This document shows, piece by piece, positions 34,820-43,385 of a stretch of DNA of 64,000 bases (position 1 is the stretch's first letter; each line of letters begins with the position of its first letter). The stretch covers positions 2,352,501-2,416,500 of the forward strand of contig NZ_LS483470.1 of NCBI RefSeq assembly GCF_900478135.1. The letters run 5' to 3'. The position numbers and the translations under genes are program-made. This DNA is from Leminorella richardii (GTDB lineage: Bacteria; Pseudomonadota; Gammaproteobacteria; Enterobacterales; Enterobacteriaceae). The notes beneath the pieces were generated by a model. The model searched no databases and had not been told where the DNA came from. It worked only from the letters and a program-made list of their open reading frames with translations.

Positions 34820-35944
34820 TTAGCTTAACCAGACTGTACTTTCCCCCGGCAGCAACCTATCGCCGACAGCCCAAGGGGCAATCGTATCGTCTATTTGCGA
34901 AATTTGCCGAAGCAGATAGCTTTGCGCATCGGCATGAACCTGCCCGCCAACTCGCTTCTCCACGCCGCCAAGCGTTCCCCGATCGATCGCCGACTGTAAG
35001 TAATAGTTATACTGGGTATAGCGTCCGGACAGTGGCGAGTCCTGTAGTGCGTTCAGCAGCGACGCCCCTGAAGCGCCGTTGCCGCTCAGAGACGACTCGC
35101 TGGGAAGCTGCCTATAGCGCACCATTTTTCCACGCAGCGCATATATCGTTGCCTGATCCAGACCTAATCCCTGCTTTAAATAGTTATCGAGCGAGCCGTA
35201 ACTTTGGGTTATCTGATCAAATCCCGCCTGCAGCCAGCTGGCCTGAACGCTCATCAACTGCGCATAGCTGGGTTGCAAAGCGGGCGGCAGAGCGGCAAGC
35301 GTGGCCGAAATCCTTTCGGCGGTATAGTCGTTTGTAGCCAAATAGTCCTCAAAGATGGTACTCCGATCCACCCCGGCAATTGACTGTAGGAGCGCGGCCG
35401 TCCAGCCGGTACGATCTTTACCTGCGGTACAGTGAAACAGCGCTGCATTTTCTGCGCTAGCCATTTCCCGCAGTACTTGGCCAAAGCCCTGACGTGAATA
35501 ATCGCTGGTGACAAAATCCCGCTCAACCTGCTCCATCATCGAATTAATGTCTTCTGGGGTCATACCGGCAAGCGTTGAATTAATAGCGCCACTGCTTGCC
35601 GTACCGATAATATCAACGTGGATATAGCGAGCGCCGCTGGGAAGCGTATCGGGTATTTTGGCAATCTCATCGTCAGTGCGAAGATCGATAACTTTATTGA
35701 TACGTAACCCGTTTAACACGTTCAGATCTGACGCGGTTGGCGTTAACGCATTAGAGCGATAAAACACGCCCTGACGCATTTCTCCCCCCTGGCTCGTGGC
35801 GTAGGCAGCGGTTGTCCCAGCCACGTCGCGGAAATTATCCATCCCCTGTAGATGTGGCGTTAATAAAAGAGTTTCAGCAGCAATAGATGGATAAGAAAGA
35901 ACAAGAGCGGTCAGAGTAGCGATATACGTTTTTATCAGTTTCAA
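34820..35944 (-). CDS. exported tyrosine phosphatase, autotransporter passenger
   Basis: 374 residues from a TTG start (AAGGA 7-8 bases upstream), with a signal peptide of about 22 residues ending SIAA. Phosphatase features: MDNFRDVAGTTAAY, a general feature of the Y_phosphatase3 family, and the P-loop HCTAGKDRTGW (CX5R; Cys near 172). It ends with a TAA, after which the same frame continues into an autotransporter barrel (34022-34807). As written the product would be a soluble periplasmic phosphatase. It sits between dacA and ybeD, where E. coli has nothing, so it is an insertion in a conserved block. Substrate unknown. Confidence 0.85.
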   Translation of the reverse strand: MKLIKTYIATLTALVLSYPSIAAETLLLTPHLQGMDNFRDVAGTTAAYATSQGGEMRQGVFYRSNALTPTASDLNVLNGLRINKVIDLRTDDEIAKIPDTLPSGARYIHVDIIGTASSGAINSTLAGMTPEDINSMMEQVERDFVTSDYSRQGFGQVLREMASAENAALFHCTAGKDRTGWTAALLQSIAGVDRSTIFEDYLATNDYTAERISATLAALPPALQPSYAQLMSVQASWLQAGFDQITQSYGSLDNYLKQGLGLDQATIYALRGKMVRYRQLPSESSLSGNGASGASLLNALQDSPLSGRYTQYNYYLQSAIDRGTLGGVEKRVGGQVHADAQSYLLRQISQIDDTIAPWAVGDRLLPGESTVWLS

Positions 35945-36159
35945 AACCAGTTCCTTAGGTTAATCATAAAAAAATCACGCTGATTCTAGGTAGCCAACGT
36001 GAATGAAATATGACAAACGGATAAACGAAATATGACAGCCAGAAACGGCTTTCCAACCTTCCCCAGCCGTCATTGTTAAGAACAGAAAACAGTACGACCG
36101 CTTGAAAAATGCGATTTCGTCGCCATATAGTAAAAATAACGAACGCTATTGGAGTCGCC
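35945..36159. other. divergent intergenic region
   Basis: 215 bp between the autotransporter start and ybeD. No gene, repeat or clear operator was recognised. Confidence 0.4.
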
Positions 36160-36422
36160 ATGAAAACGAAACTGAATGAACTGCTCGAATTCCCTGCTCT
36201 TTTACTTATAAAGTCATGGGGCTAGCCAAACCAGAGCTGGTCGATCTGGTGGTGGAGGTCGTGCAGCGTCATGCTCCCGGCGACTACACCCCACAGGTCA
36301 AACCCAGCAGTAAGGGAAACTACCACTCGGTTTCCATTACTATCAATGCTACACACATTGAGCAGGTAGAAACGCTGTATGAAGAGTTGGGCAACATCGA
36401 GATTGTCCGTATGGTGCTATAA
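36160..36422 (+). pseudogene. ybeD: YbeD (DUF493) with a one-base frameshift
   Basis: Small cytosolic ACT-like protein next to lipB; E. coli YbeD has 87 residues. From the ATG at 36160 (GGAG 5 bases upstream) the frame reads MKTKLNELLEFPALLLIKSWG and stops at TAG. Shifting frame near 36191-36200 restores FTYKVMGLAKPELVDLVVEVVQ through VRMVL to the TAA at 36422. Adding back one base gives exactly 87 codons. So one base is missing near CCCTGCTC, either a true mutation or a sequencing error. A shorter product from an internal ATG at 36216 is possible. Confidence 0.88.
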
Positions 36423-36444
36423 TACAGCGCCTGTATTCTTACTG

Positions 36445-36474
36445 AGAAAAGTCGGGTTCTGCCCGACTTTTCTT
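36445..36474 (+). terminator. ybeD terminator
   Basis: AGAAAAGTCGGG (36445-36456) / CCCGACTTTTCT (36462-36473) with a 5-base loop and T-run inside the stem. Confidence 0.9.
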
Positions 36475-36641
36475 TAGCTATCGTTTCTCTACTCAATTCC
36501 TATGCTGCATGTCCCCGGTTTTCCTTAATCAGCAAAGCTGCCTACGCCAGTTTTGCCCATAACTGTACTATGTTGTTCGATTTCATCTGGAGCAATGGAT
36601 AAACGACGGGTATAATATCGTCATTAATTTTTAACGTTACG

Positions 36642-37310
36642 ATGACTTCTTTGCAACAAAACACGCTTATCCTACGTCAGCTTGGCACTCAGCCCTATCA
36701 GGCGGTATCCAATGCGATGCACACCTTTACCGATCGGCGCGACCAACAGGCGCCCGATGAGCTCTGGCTGGTGCAGCATCCCCGCGTGTTTACCCAAGGG
36801 CAAGCCGGCAAACCAGAGCACGTGCTGGCAGCAGGCGATATCCCAGTCATACAAAGCGACAGGGGCGGCCAAGTAACTTATCACGGCCCCGGTCAGCAAA
36901 TTATGTATGTGCTCATTGACCTGAAAAGAAAGAAAGTCGGCGTTCGAGAACTGGTCACCGCGCTAGAAGAAACTGTCATTAATACCCTCGCTGACTTCAG
37001 TATTGCATCTGCCGCCCGTCCCGATGCGCCAGGCGTTTACGTCAAAGATAAAAAAATCTGCTCTCTGGGGCTTCGCATCCGCAGAGGCTGTTCCTTCCAC
37101 GGGCTAGCGCTAAACGTGGATATGGATCTGGAACCCTTCACGCGTATCAATCCCTGTGGCTATGCAGGTATGCAGATGACACACATGAAACAGCTTAACG
37201 CGTCGGTCAGCGCGTCTGCCGTCCCGCCGATTCTGGTGCGGGAATTCACTCAACGACTCGGCTATCAACATACTGAGCAAGGCAACTGGAATCTTAAAGA
37301 CTATGAGTAA
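36642..37310 (+). CDS. lipB: octanoyltransferase
   Basis: Moves octanoate from acyl carrier protein to lipoyl domains, first step of lipoate synthesis. 222 residues (E. coli 213). Conserved YHGPGQ, Lys in GVYVKDKKICSLG and the catalytic Cys in INPCGYAGMQMT are present. Its 3' end overlaps lipA by 8 bp. Confidence 0.96.
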   Translation: MTSLQQNTLILRQLGTQPYQAVSNAMHTFTDRRDQQAPDELWLVQHPRVFTQGQAGKPEHVLAAGDIPVIQSDRGGQVTYHGPGQQIMYVLIDLKRKKVGVRELVTALEETVINTLADFSIASAARPDAPGVYVKDKKICSLGLRIRRGCSFHGLALNVDMDLEPFTRINPCGYAGMQMTHMKQLNASVSASAVPPILVREFTQRLGYQHTEQGNWNLKDYE

Positions 37311-38268
37311 ACCCATTCAGATAGAGCGCGGCGTCAAGTATCGCGATGCCGATAAAATGGCCCTGATCCCGGTCAAGTCCGTCGAAAGCGAATCTCCGCA
37401 GCCTCTGCGCAAGCCTGAGTGGATGAAAATAAAGCTGCCCGCCGACTCCACGCGCATTCAGGACATCAAGTCCGCCATGAGAAAAAACGGTCTGCACTCC
37501 GTTTGTGAAGAAGCCTCATGCCCTAATCTGGCAGAATGCTTTAACCACGGTACGGCAACCTTTATGATCCTCGGTGCTATCTGCACCCGACGCTGCCCGT
37601 TCTGCGACGTTGCCCACGGTCGACCACTGCCGCCGGATGCCGGAGAGCCCAGCAAGCTGGGGCAAACCATTAAAGATATGGCGCTGCGCTACGTCGTTAT
37701 TACCTCTGTTGACCGCGACGACCTTCGCGACGGCGGTGCTCAGCACTTTGCTGACTGTATTAGCGCTATCCGCGCACAGAGCCCTAATATCCGGATAGAA
37801 ACGCTGGTTCCAGACTTTCGCGGCAGAATGGATCGCGCGCTGGAGATCCTGAACGCTACGCCTCCCGACGTGTTTAACCACAATCTGGAAAACGTCCCGC
37901 GCCTGTACCGTCAGGTTCGTCCCGGTGCAGACTACGCGTGGTCGCTCAAGCTGCTTGAACGGTTTAAAGAGGCTCATCCAGAGATCCCAACTAAATCCGG
38001 TCTGATGGTCGGTCTTGGCGAAACCAATGAAGAAATTATCGAAGTGATGCGCGATTTGCGCGCTCACGGCGTAACAATGCTGACTCTGGGCCAATACCTC
38101 CAGCCAAGCCGTCACCATCTTCCGGTTCAGCGCTATGTAAGCCCAGAAGAGTTTGAAGAGATGAAGACTGAAGCACTGTCAATGGGCTTTACCCATGCTG
38201 CCTGTGGCCCTTTTGTCCGCTCATCCTACCACGCCGATCTTCAAGCTCAGGGTGTTGAAGTGAAATAA
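37303..38268 (+). CDS. lipA: lipoyl synthase
   Basis: Radical SAM enzyme inserting two sulfurs into octanoyl chains made by LipB. 321 residues, as in E. coli. The auxiliary cluster cysteines are in CEEASCPNLAEC, the radical SAM motif is CTRRCPFCD, and the C-terminal Ser ligand is in FVRSSYHA. The start overlaps lipB. It ends at a bidirectional terminator shared with tatE. Confidence 0.98.
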   Translation: MSKPIQIERGVKYRDADKMALIPVKSVESESPQPLRKPEWMKIKLPADSTRIQDIKSAMRKNGLHSVCEEASCPNLAECFNHGTATFMILGAICTRRCPFCDVAHGRPLPPDAGEPSKLGQTIKDMALRYVVITSVDRDDLRDGGAQHFADCISAIRAQSPNIRIETLVPDFRGRMDRALEILNATPPDVFNHNLENVPRLYRQVRPGADYAWSLKLLERFKEAHPEIPTKSGLMVGLGETNEEIIEVMRDLRAHGVTMLTLGQYLQPSRHHLPVQRYVSPEEFEEMKTEALSMGFTHAACGPFVRSSYHADLQAQGVEVK

Positions 38269-38289
38269 GATCGTCGGTATATAAACATG

Positions 38290-38316
38290 AAAAAGCGCGC
38301 CGCTGGCGCGCTTTTG
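38290..38316. terminator. bidirectional lipA/tatE terminator
   Basis: AAAAGCGCGCC (38291-38301) / GGCGCGCTTTT (38305-38315), 3-base loop; A's and T's on the two sides serve both convergent genes. Confidence 0.9.
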
Positions 38317-38338
38317 CGTTCTATTGAAGCCGAAATAT

Positions 38339-38542
38339 TCAGGAAACTTTCTTGTTTTCCACCTGCTCGGCGTGCGTCTCACTGGCGTTACTGTCAGAGG
38401 GCGTTTCGTTTTCCATGGCCTTTTTAAAGCCTTTGATCGCTGCACCAAGGTCGCCACCGAGTGTGCGCAGTTTGTTCGTCCCAAACAGCAGGACAATCAG
38501 TGCCCCGATGATTAGCAGCTTAGTAATGCTTATACCCGCCAT
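38339..38542 (-). CDS. tatE: twin-arginine translocase subunit TatE
   Basis: 67 residues, the E. coli TatE length. One N-terminal membrane helix (ITKLLIIGALIVLLFGTNKL), then the amphipathic helix TLGGDLGAAIKGFKKAM typical of TatA/E and a polar tail. A TatA paralogue that joins the Tat export pore; the lipA-adjacent location confirms tatE. Confidence 0.95.
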   Translation of the reverse strand: MAGISITKLLIIGALIVLLFGTNKLRTLGGDLGAAIKGFKKAMENETPSDSNASETHAEQVENKKVS

Positions 38543-39063
38543 ATTAACCTTCTTACTTTATCTCTTGTTGATTGACTCAACGTCATTAATCCCACACCTG
38601 TTGTACGACAAATATAGCCTAATCACAATCTTGAAATGTAACAGATTCCAAAAAATTCGAATTATCAAACCTTAAGGAATAGTCATCCCTTAAAAAAGGC
38701 GTCATAACGCCTATGATTTTATATTGTTGTTCTATTTTTACGACGAATATGTATAAAAAACTCCCTTTTTCGGCATCAAGTGAAAGCTTTTTATTAAAGA
38801 ATAATATAAACAGGCCTGCTTATAAAAAAATGCAATTACTGATTACCCTAATATATTATTTTTTATAAAGAAATGATAACTATTCATATCTACACGGCGT
38901 GGATTTTCATCCCCAAAAACCGCTAACTTACCGTATTACTGCACCTTCTGACATTTTGAAATCTATTGTGCAAATAACTGTTGGAAATCAAAACAGCGCG
39001 TACTTTATCTTTAGTGTGTTAGAAGATTTCATTCAGAAAGCAACATGTTCAGAAATGCTACAC
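38543..39063. other. AT-rich intergenic region
   Basis: 521 bp with no supported gene. A hairpin AGGCGT/ACGCCT lies at 38697-38712 after an A-run, so on the minus strand it could end transcripts of the ynb-like operon. An open frame at 38899-39081 has no ribosome site or protein-like character. Confidence 0.5.
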
Positions 39064-39468
39064 TCAACCTGCCACGACTAGCGCCATTAGCGTCAATATC
39101 CACTGGGTTGCCACCCCCGCAGCCGCGCTAAACAGCAGTCGCCGAGCTCCCCGCCAGCGCACCTCCATGCCCACATCGGGAATAGCTTTCCTTCCCCAAA
39201 ACAGCCCTAGGGCGGCGTCAAACTCAGCCTCTCGCTCCGGGTGTCGGTACAGCAGCGCAAACAGTCGGCAGTCCATCCACATTCGCCAGCAGTAGTACTG
39301 AGCAAATAGACCGCCCCCCATCGCCATGGCAAACAGAAACGAACCTTTTCCGCTGCTAACCACCAAGCACAGGCCAACAATCACCGCTGCCGCAGATAAA
39401 GCCGCAATATAGCGCCAGCTTTTTAGTGCCGTAATCAGCACCGTTCCCGCCACTGGATGTTGTATCAT
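39064..39468 (-). CDS. small membrane protein at the end of the ynb-like operon
   Basis: 134 residues with about three or four hydrophobic segments (ALSAAAVIVGLCLVVSS, FLFAMAMGGGLFAQYY, and LLFSAAAGVATQWILTLMA at the end) and a charged middle (YRHPEREAEFDAALGLFWG). TAAGGAGCAGGC lies before the ATG. It starts 9 bp after the ynbD-like gene, so it is very likely in the same transcript. I do not recognise the family; it is not part of E. coli ynbABCD. A partner of the lipid enzymes upstream is plausible. Confidence 0.75.
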   Translation of the reverse strand: MIQHPVAGTVLITALKSWRYIAALSAAAVIVGLCLVVSSGKGSFLFAMAMGGGLFAQYYCWRMWMDCRLFALLYRHPEREAEFDAALGLFWGRKAIPDVGMEVRWRGARRLLFSAAAGVATQWILTLMALVVAG

Positions 39469-39477
39469 GCCTGCTCC

Positions 39478-40803
39478 TTATGGTTTCACGTACTCTTTTG
39501 CCCACTGGTCTAACACGGCAACATGAGACTCTCTAAAGATGACTCCAGGGCGCTTCTGCTGAACGCACTCCACTGCCTGAGCCACAGTAACAGCCACCCG
39601 CTGCTGCAAAAGCCAGGCAGCCACCACCGTCGCACTGCGGGATAGCCCCAGCGCACAGTGCACCAAGACATTTCCTTTACCGCTGAGCCTGTCGAGAACC
39701 TGTACCGACTGCTGCAGCTCCTCCACACTTGGCGCCAGCAAATCCAGCTGCGGACATGCGGTGTAAAAGGCGCTGTGTGCATGTCGACTACGGGGCCATT
39801 CTGACGTCATGTCCAGCACTGCGCCCGCTTCAATCGGCGTTTTAGGGTAGCACCCTAGGACAATCCCAGGAGTGATTTCATTACTTGCTGGGAACTTGGC
39901 GCTGAAATATCGAAACGAGCACCAGGCACCCAGCCAGTAGGGAGCAAGTAAAACTCGGGCTGAGGGAGAAACATTGCCACGTTCGTTTTTTTGGAAAACC
40001 CCATCCCCTAAGCCAAGATACCCCAAAGACACCATCAGCAGCGCAAAGGACGGCCAGAGAAACAGCCAGCCTGCCCCGCCTAGCCCTACTGCCGATAGGG
40101 CGCAGACACTGCCACCAACAAAATAGTAACTCGCCAGCCGTCGAGCAAACGGATCGCGGCTTGGCTTCCAGCGCCAGCGTTGAGCTATCGGCAGCGCATA
40201 GCTAATCACGATACCGACAAACAAACCGGTTACTACGTCGATAGCATGATGCTGCCAAGTGGTTAATACCGAAATACCAATCAGGGAAAACCAGCTGTGC
40301 AGCAGCCAGCGCCAGCGCGCCGCCACGTGGGGGCAAAAGCGCAGCCACAGCAGCCAAAGCAAAATAATGTGCAGAGAGGGAGCCTGATTATAGGGTAAGT
40401 CGAACATCTCTAACTGGGCAAACAGCCAGCCGAACATCCCATCACTTTGCGGCCGCACAAAGCTAAAGCGTAGCGGAAACAGCAGAAAACCAAGGCAGGC
40501 CACCGTTGACGCCGTCAGCAATCGACAGCCGTGAACCCACAGTTCCCGGCGCGATGTACAGACAAACAGCGAAATGCCGTACAGCAGGTCAATGCTCCAA
40601 TAGGGAACAATCGTCCAGGGTAAAAACGGAATGGAAGACTCCCATCCAAAAGCGAAAATCGCCACGTCGCTGCGGGTAGCCGTAAACTGATTCACCTGGC
40701 CGTAAGTCAGAAAAAAATAAGGGCCAAGAAACAGCAGCCAAAGCAAAGCCCGAGGCCAAAGCTCACGCCTGACGCTCGAACCTGATGCGTTTTCTTTTAT
40801 CAT
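39478..40803 (-). CDS. ynbD: YnbD-like PAP2 / dual-specificity phosphatase membrane protein
   Basis: 441 residues with two catalytic modules. Residues about 20-280 are multi-spanning and carry PAP2-type motifs: NQAPSLH (near 140) and HHAIDVVTG (near 195), as in inositolphosphotransferase/PAP2-like enzymes. Residues about 300-440 form a dual-specificity phosphatase with the P-loop HCALGLSRSATV (CX5R). The architecture is that of E. coli YnbD. Lipid phosphates are likelier substrates than proteins, because the eukaryotic phosphatidylglycerophosphate phosphatase PTPMT1 is also of this class and the neighbours make lipids; this is inference. 80 bp downstream of the ynbC-like gene. Confidence 0.85.
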   Translation of the reverse strand: MIKENASGSSVRRELWPRALLWLLFLGPYFFLTYGQVNQFTATRSDVAIFAFGWESSIPFLPWTIVPYWSIDLLYGISLFVCTSRRELWVHGCRLLTASTVACLGFLLFPLRFSFVRPQSDGMFGWLFAQLEMFDLPYNQAPSLHIILLWLLWLRFCPHVAARWRWLLHSWFSLIGISVLTTWQHHAIDVVTGLFVGIVISYALPIAQRWRWKPSRDPFARRLASYYFVGGSVCALSAVGLGGAGWLFLWPSFALLMVSLGYLGLGDGVFQKNERGNVSPSARVLLAPYWLGAWCSFRYFSAKFPASNEITPGIVLGCYPKTPIEAGAVLDMTSEWPRSRHAHSAFYTACPQLDLLAPSVEELQQSVQVLDRLSGKGNVLVHCALGLSRSATVVAAWLLQQRVAVTVAQAVECVQQKRPGVIFRESHVAVLDQWAKEYVKP

Positions 40804-40883
40804 TCGTTAACCATTCTGGCAAAGCGCAGAGTTCGGAGGGAAGGCCACCTTAGCAAGCGGCCTTTCCATCAGATCCATGCGCG

Positions 40884-42641
40884 CTAGCGCTTCTCGGCGA
40901 TAGATACGCTGAAAATGCCCCACTCGTCGATAAGCTCCAGACGCTTCACGAAGCCCGCTTTTTCCACCATGCTGTCCATTTCACCCTGCGTTCTGCGGCG
41001 CATCACCCACGGCTTACCGCTCTGATGGCTGGTTAGCAGACGTGCAATCGTCTCCAACTGAGGATGCCAAGGCTGGCCGGTATAAACCAGCATGCCGCCG
41101 GAAGGAATTGCGTCCCCCAGCCCCATCAGTGATGCCTGAACCGGACCGTTATCGGGAAACAGCTCGTACAGGCCTGAGACAATACCCAGCGTTGGTGAAG
41201 GATCCAGCGTCGCCAAACTCTGACGGTCAAAAGCGTCGCCAACCACAAAGCGCGCTTTGTCCTCAAGACCGCGAGAAATAATCATCTCGTTGCCCTTCGC
41301 CACGTTCAGTTCGCTGTAGTCCCGCAGCAAAATGGACTCTACGCCTTCAGCGTTGCCGATCGCGTCAAGGATATAGCGCCCGTGCCCAGCGGCAATGTCC
41401 ACCATGCGAATGGGCAGTCCCTTGGCCTGAAGTTCGGCTATCGCCTGACCAATCAGCGCCTCAATATTCACTTTTCGCTGGCGAATACCGCGCCAGCCGA
41501 TGCTATTAAGGTAAATTTTATCGACAAAAAGACCAAAGGCGTTACTTCCCTCTGGCTGGTTACGATACACATAGTCAAGAGTGCTGCCGGAGTCAAAGCC
41601 GGTCTCAAAGCCGAGCCGTACCCCCTTGGATGATGTTCCTAGCGCTGCCATGGCCTTTTGCATACCGGCATAGGCATAGCGCTTGATAGAGTAGTGAGGC
41701 AGCGGTGCCTGTAGGGTACGGTATTCATCCGCTGTTGGGCTCCACCGATCTTCTTCGGCATAGTCGTGATACACCGGAGCCTGTGCAAATACGCAATCGA
41801 TAAACGCTCGAATTTTATCAAACGCTAGCCTGCGGTCTTTCTCCCCAAGGGTATCGTGATAGAAGCCGCCTAAAACGTGTTTTTCTTTCACTGTCGTATT
41901 CAGGCGCTCGTAAAACTGATGCTGAGGCTTGTGGTGAACCACGTAGTCATCGCCGGAAATTAACAGCTGTGTTGGTACGGTAATCGCCGAAGCGTCCGCG
42001 ACGATGCGTTCAGAAGTCTGGTAAAGCTCCAGCAGAATGTTCACAGCAATAGCGCGCGTAATCAACGGATCCTGATTAAACGATTCAATGCGCGCTTCGT
42101 CGTGGGTCAGATACTTGCCCTTCACGTAAGAATTCACATAGAACAGGCCGCGGAAATTCTTCATCAACCCCAAGCCGGCTCGGGCAAAGGGCACGTAGAG
42201 CTTCACCTTGAAGGCTGGAGAAGCAAGAACCAGCGCGCGAATTTTAGGCGCATAGTCGTGAACCCAGGTTGCGGCCAGCACAGCGCCAACACTCTGGGCA
42301 ATCACCACCAGGTTTTCCATCGGCACGCCGCTGTCTTGAACAACGTAGCGAATAAACTCGTCAACGTCCTGCACCGACCGCCCAATGCTTGGGCTGTGGC
42401 CGCGAGGCCCCGGTGACTTGCCGTGCCCTCGAGCATCCCAGGCATACATAGGAACGCCGGGCATATTCAGTTCATCAACAATATGCTGCAAACGGCCTGA
42501 ATGCTCATGGCCGCGATGAAAAAGAACGATGACGCGATCGGACGGCTCCCCCTCAGACTGCCAGCAGCGAAAAAACAGTTCTGTTCCATCAGAGGTCTTA
42601 AACTGACGCTCTTGCGCCACTCTCGGTTGAGATAAACTCAT
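40884..42641 (-). CDS. ynbC: YnbC-like hydrolase / methyltransferase fusion
   Basis: 585 residues in two parts. Residues about 1-300 are an alpha/beta hydrolase of the serine aminopeptidase/lysophospholipase type: DARGHGKS, nucleophile elbow AQSVG (Ser near 115, with Ala in place of the usual first Gly) and a C-terminal His in GGFYHDTLG. Residues about 350-585 form a class I methyltransferase with SAM motif VDIAAGHGRYILDA. AAGGGAG precedes the ATG, which overlaps the stop of the upstream acyltransferase gene. The fusion matches E. coli YnbC. A role in acyl removal and lipid methylation is inferred from neighbours. Confidence 0.87.
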   Translation of the reverse strand: MSLSQPRVAQERQFKTSDGTELFFRCWQSEGEPSDRVIVLFHRGHEHSGRLQHIVDELNMPGVPMYAWDARGHGKSPGPRGHSPSIGRSVQDVDEFIRYVVQDSGVPMENLVVIAQSVGAVLAATWVHDYAPKIRALVLASPAFKVKLYVPFARAGLGLMKNFRGLFYVNSYVKGKYLTHDEARIESFNQDPLITRAIAVNILLELYQTSERIVADASAITVPTQLLISGDDYVVHHKPQHQFYERLNTTVKEKHVLGGFYHDTLGEKDRRLAFDKIRAFIDCVFAQAPVYHDYAEEDRWSPTADEYRTLQAPLPHYSIKRYAYAGMQKAMAALGTSSKGVRLGFETGFDSGSTLDYVYRNQPEGSNAFGLFVDKIYLNSIGWRGIRQRKVNIEALIGQAIAELQAKGLPIRMVDIAAGHGRYILDAIGNAEGVESILLRDYSELNVAKGNEMIISRGLEDKARFVVGDAFDRQSLATLDPSPTLGIVSGLYELFPDNGPVQASLMGLGDAIPSGGMLVYTGQPWHPQLETIARLLTSHQSGKPWVMRRRTQGEMDSMVEKAGFVKRLELIDEWGIFSVSIAEKR

Positions 42642-43276
42642 GACTTACTCCCTTGTGCTCTGTCTTGCAATGCGATAAACCGCTCTTGGAGAGCCTGTAT
42701 AAACTCTCCCTTCTCTTCGCGGCAGTAGACGGGACTATCGATAAATACGTCGATAAAAAAGGGAACGGGTATCCACTGCCCTTTTCCCATCGCTTTTCCT
42801 AAACCGTACATAAATACGGGGGTCACCGGCACGTCGGGAAACTGCCGACACAGGTACCAGAGGCCTGACTTAAACGCAGACAGCGTTTCGGGTTCACCTC
42901 GCGTTCCTTCGGGAAACAGGATCAGAATTTTTCCCTCCTTCAGCGCCTGAACGCAGCCCGCCAGAGGATCGGACTCCTGAGGGTTGCCGCCCCTAACCAC
43001 CGGAATAATGCCGACCACCTGCGTGGCAAACCAGGCCATCAGGCGGTTTTTCAAAAAGTAGTCCGCCGCTGCTGCGGGCTGCACCAGATGTACCTTAGAC
43101 AGAGGAAACAGCGTCAGCAGCGTTAACAGATCCAGATGGCTGTTATGATTGGCAATAATAATCGCTGGCCCTTCCTGAGGCAGACGGCGACGGTTTATCA
43201 CCGATACACCGAGCCAGGCCAGCACCACCGGGTATGCCACCAGAATCACAAACAGACGACGCAGCCATGGGTTCAC
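42638..43276 (-). CDS. PlsC-family 1-acylglycerol-phosphate acyltransferase
   Basis: 212 residues from a GTG at 43276 that has GGAGGTG 5 bases upstream; an in-frame TTG at 43297 is the alternative. One N-terminal membrane helix (LFVILVAYPVVLAWLGVSV), motif I NHNSHLDLL (HX4D) and motif III FPEGTRGEPE, diagnostic of LPA acyltransferases making phosphatidic acid. It is inserted between the ynbB- and ynbC-like genes; E. coli ynbABCD lacks it. The chromosomal plsC is expected elsewhere, so this is a dedicated paralogue. Confidence 0.87.
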   Translation of the reverse strand: MNPWLRRLFVILVAYPVVLAWLGVSVINRRRLPQEGPAIIIANHNSHLDLLTLLTLFPLSKVHLVQPAAAADYFLKNRLMAWFATQVVGIIPVVRGGNPQESDPLAGCVQALKEGKILILFPEGTRGEPETLSAFKSGLWYLCRQFPDVPVTPVFMYGLGKAMGKGQWIPVPFFIDVFIDSPVYCREEKGEFIQALQERFIALQDRAQGSKS

Positions 43277-43317
43277 GTCACCACCTCCCCCGTTCAAAAA
43301 CGCGACATCATTAAAAA

Positions 43318-43385
43318 TGCAGCCTGTTTAAAAGTGCAGCCTGTTTAAAAGTGCAGCCTGTTTAAAAGTGCAGCTTGTTTAAAAA
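43318..43385 (-). repeat. four tandem copies of a 17-bp repeat
   Basis: TGCAGCCTGTTTAAAAG occurs head-to-tail at 43318-43334, 43335-43351 and 43352-43368, with a fourth copy (TGCAGCTTGTTTAAAAA) at 43369-43385, then a partial TGCAA. It fills most of the 102-bp gap between the ynbB-like stop and the acyltransferase start and includes the ynbB-like stop codon. The exact copies suggest recent expansion and variable copy number. Confidence 0.9.

Noticed and set aside
38899..39081. 60-codon open frame in the AT-rich gap before the ynb-like operon
   Set aside because: No ribosome site, no start context and no hydrophobic or domain pattern; it runs into the end of the neighbouring gene.
43318..43385. 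Tandem repeat considered as a CRISPR array
   Set aside because: The 17-bp units are head-to-tail with no spacers and no cas genes are present.
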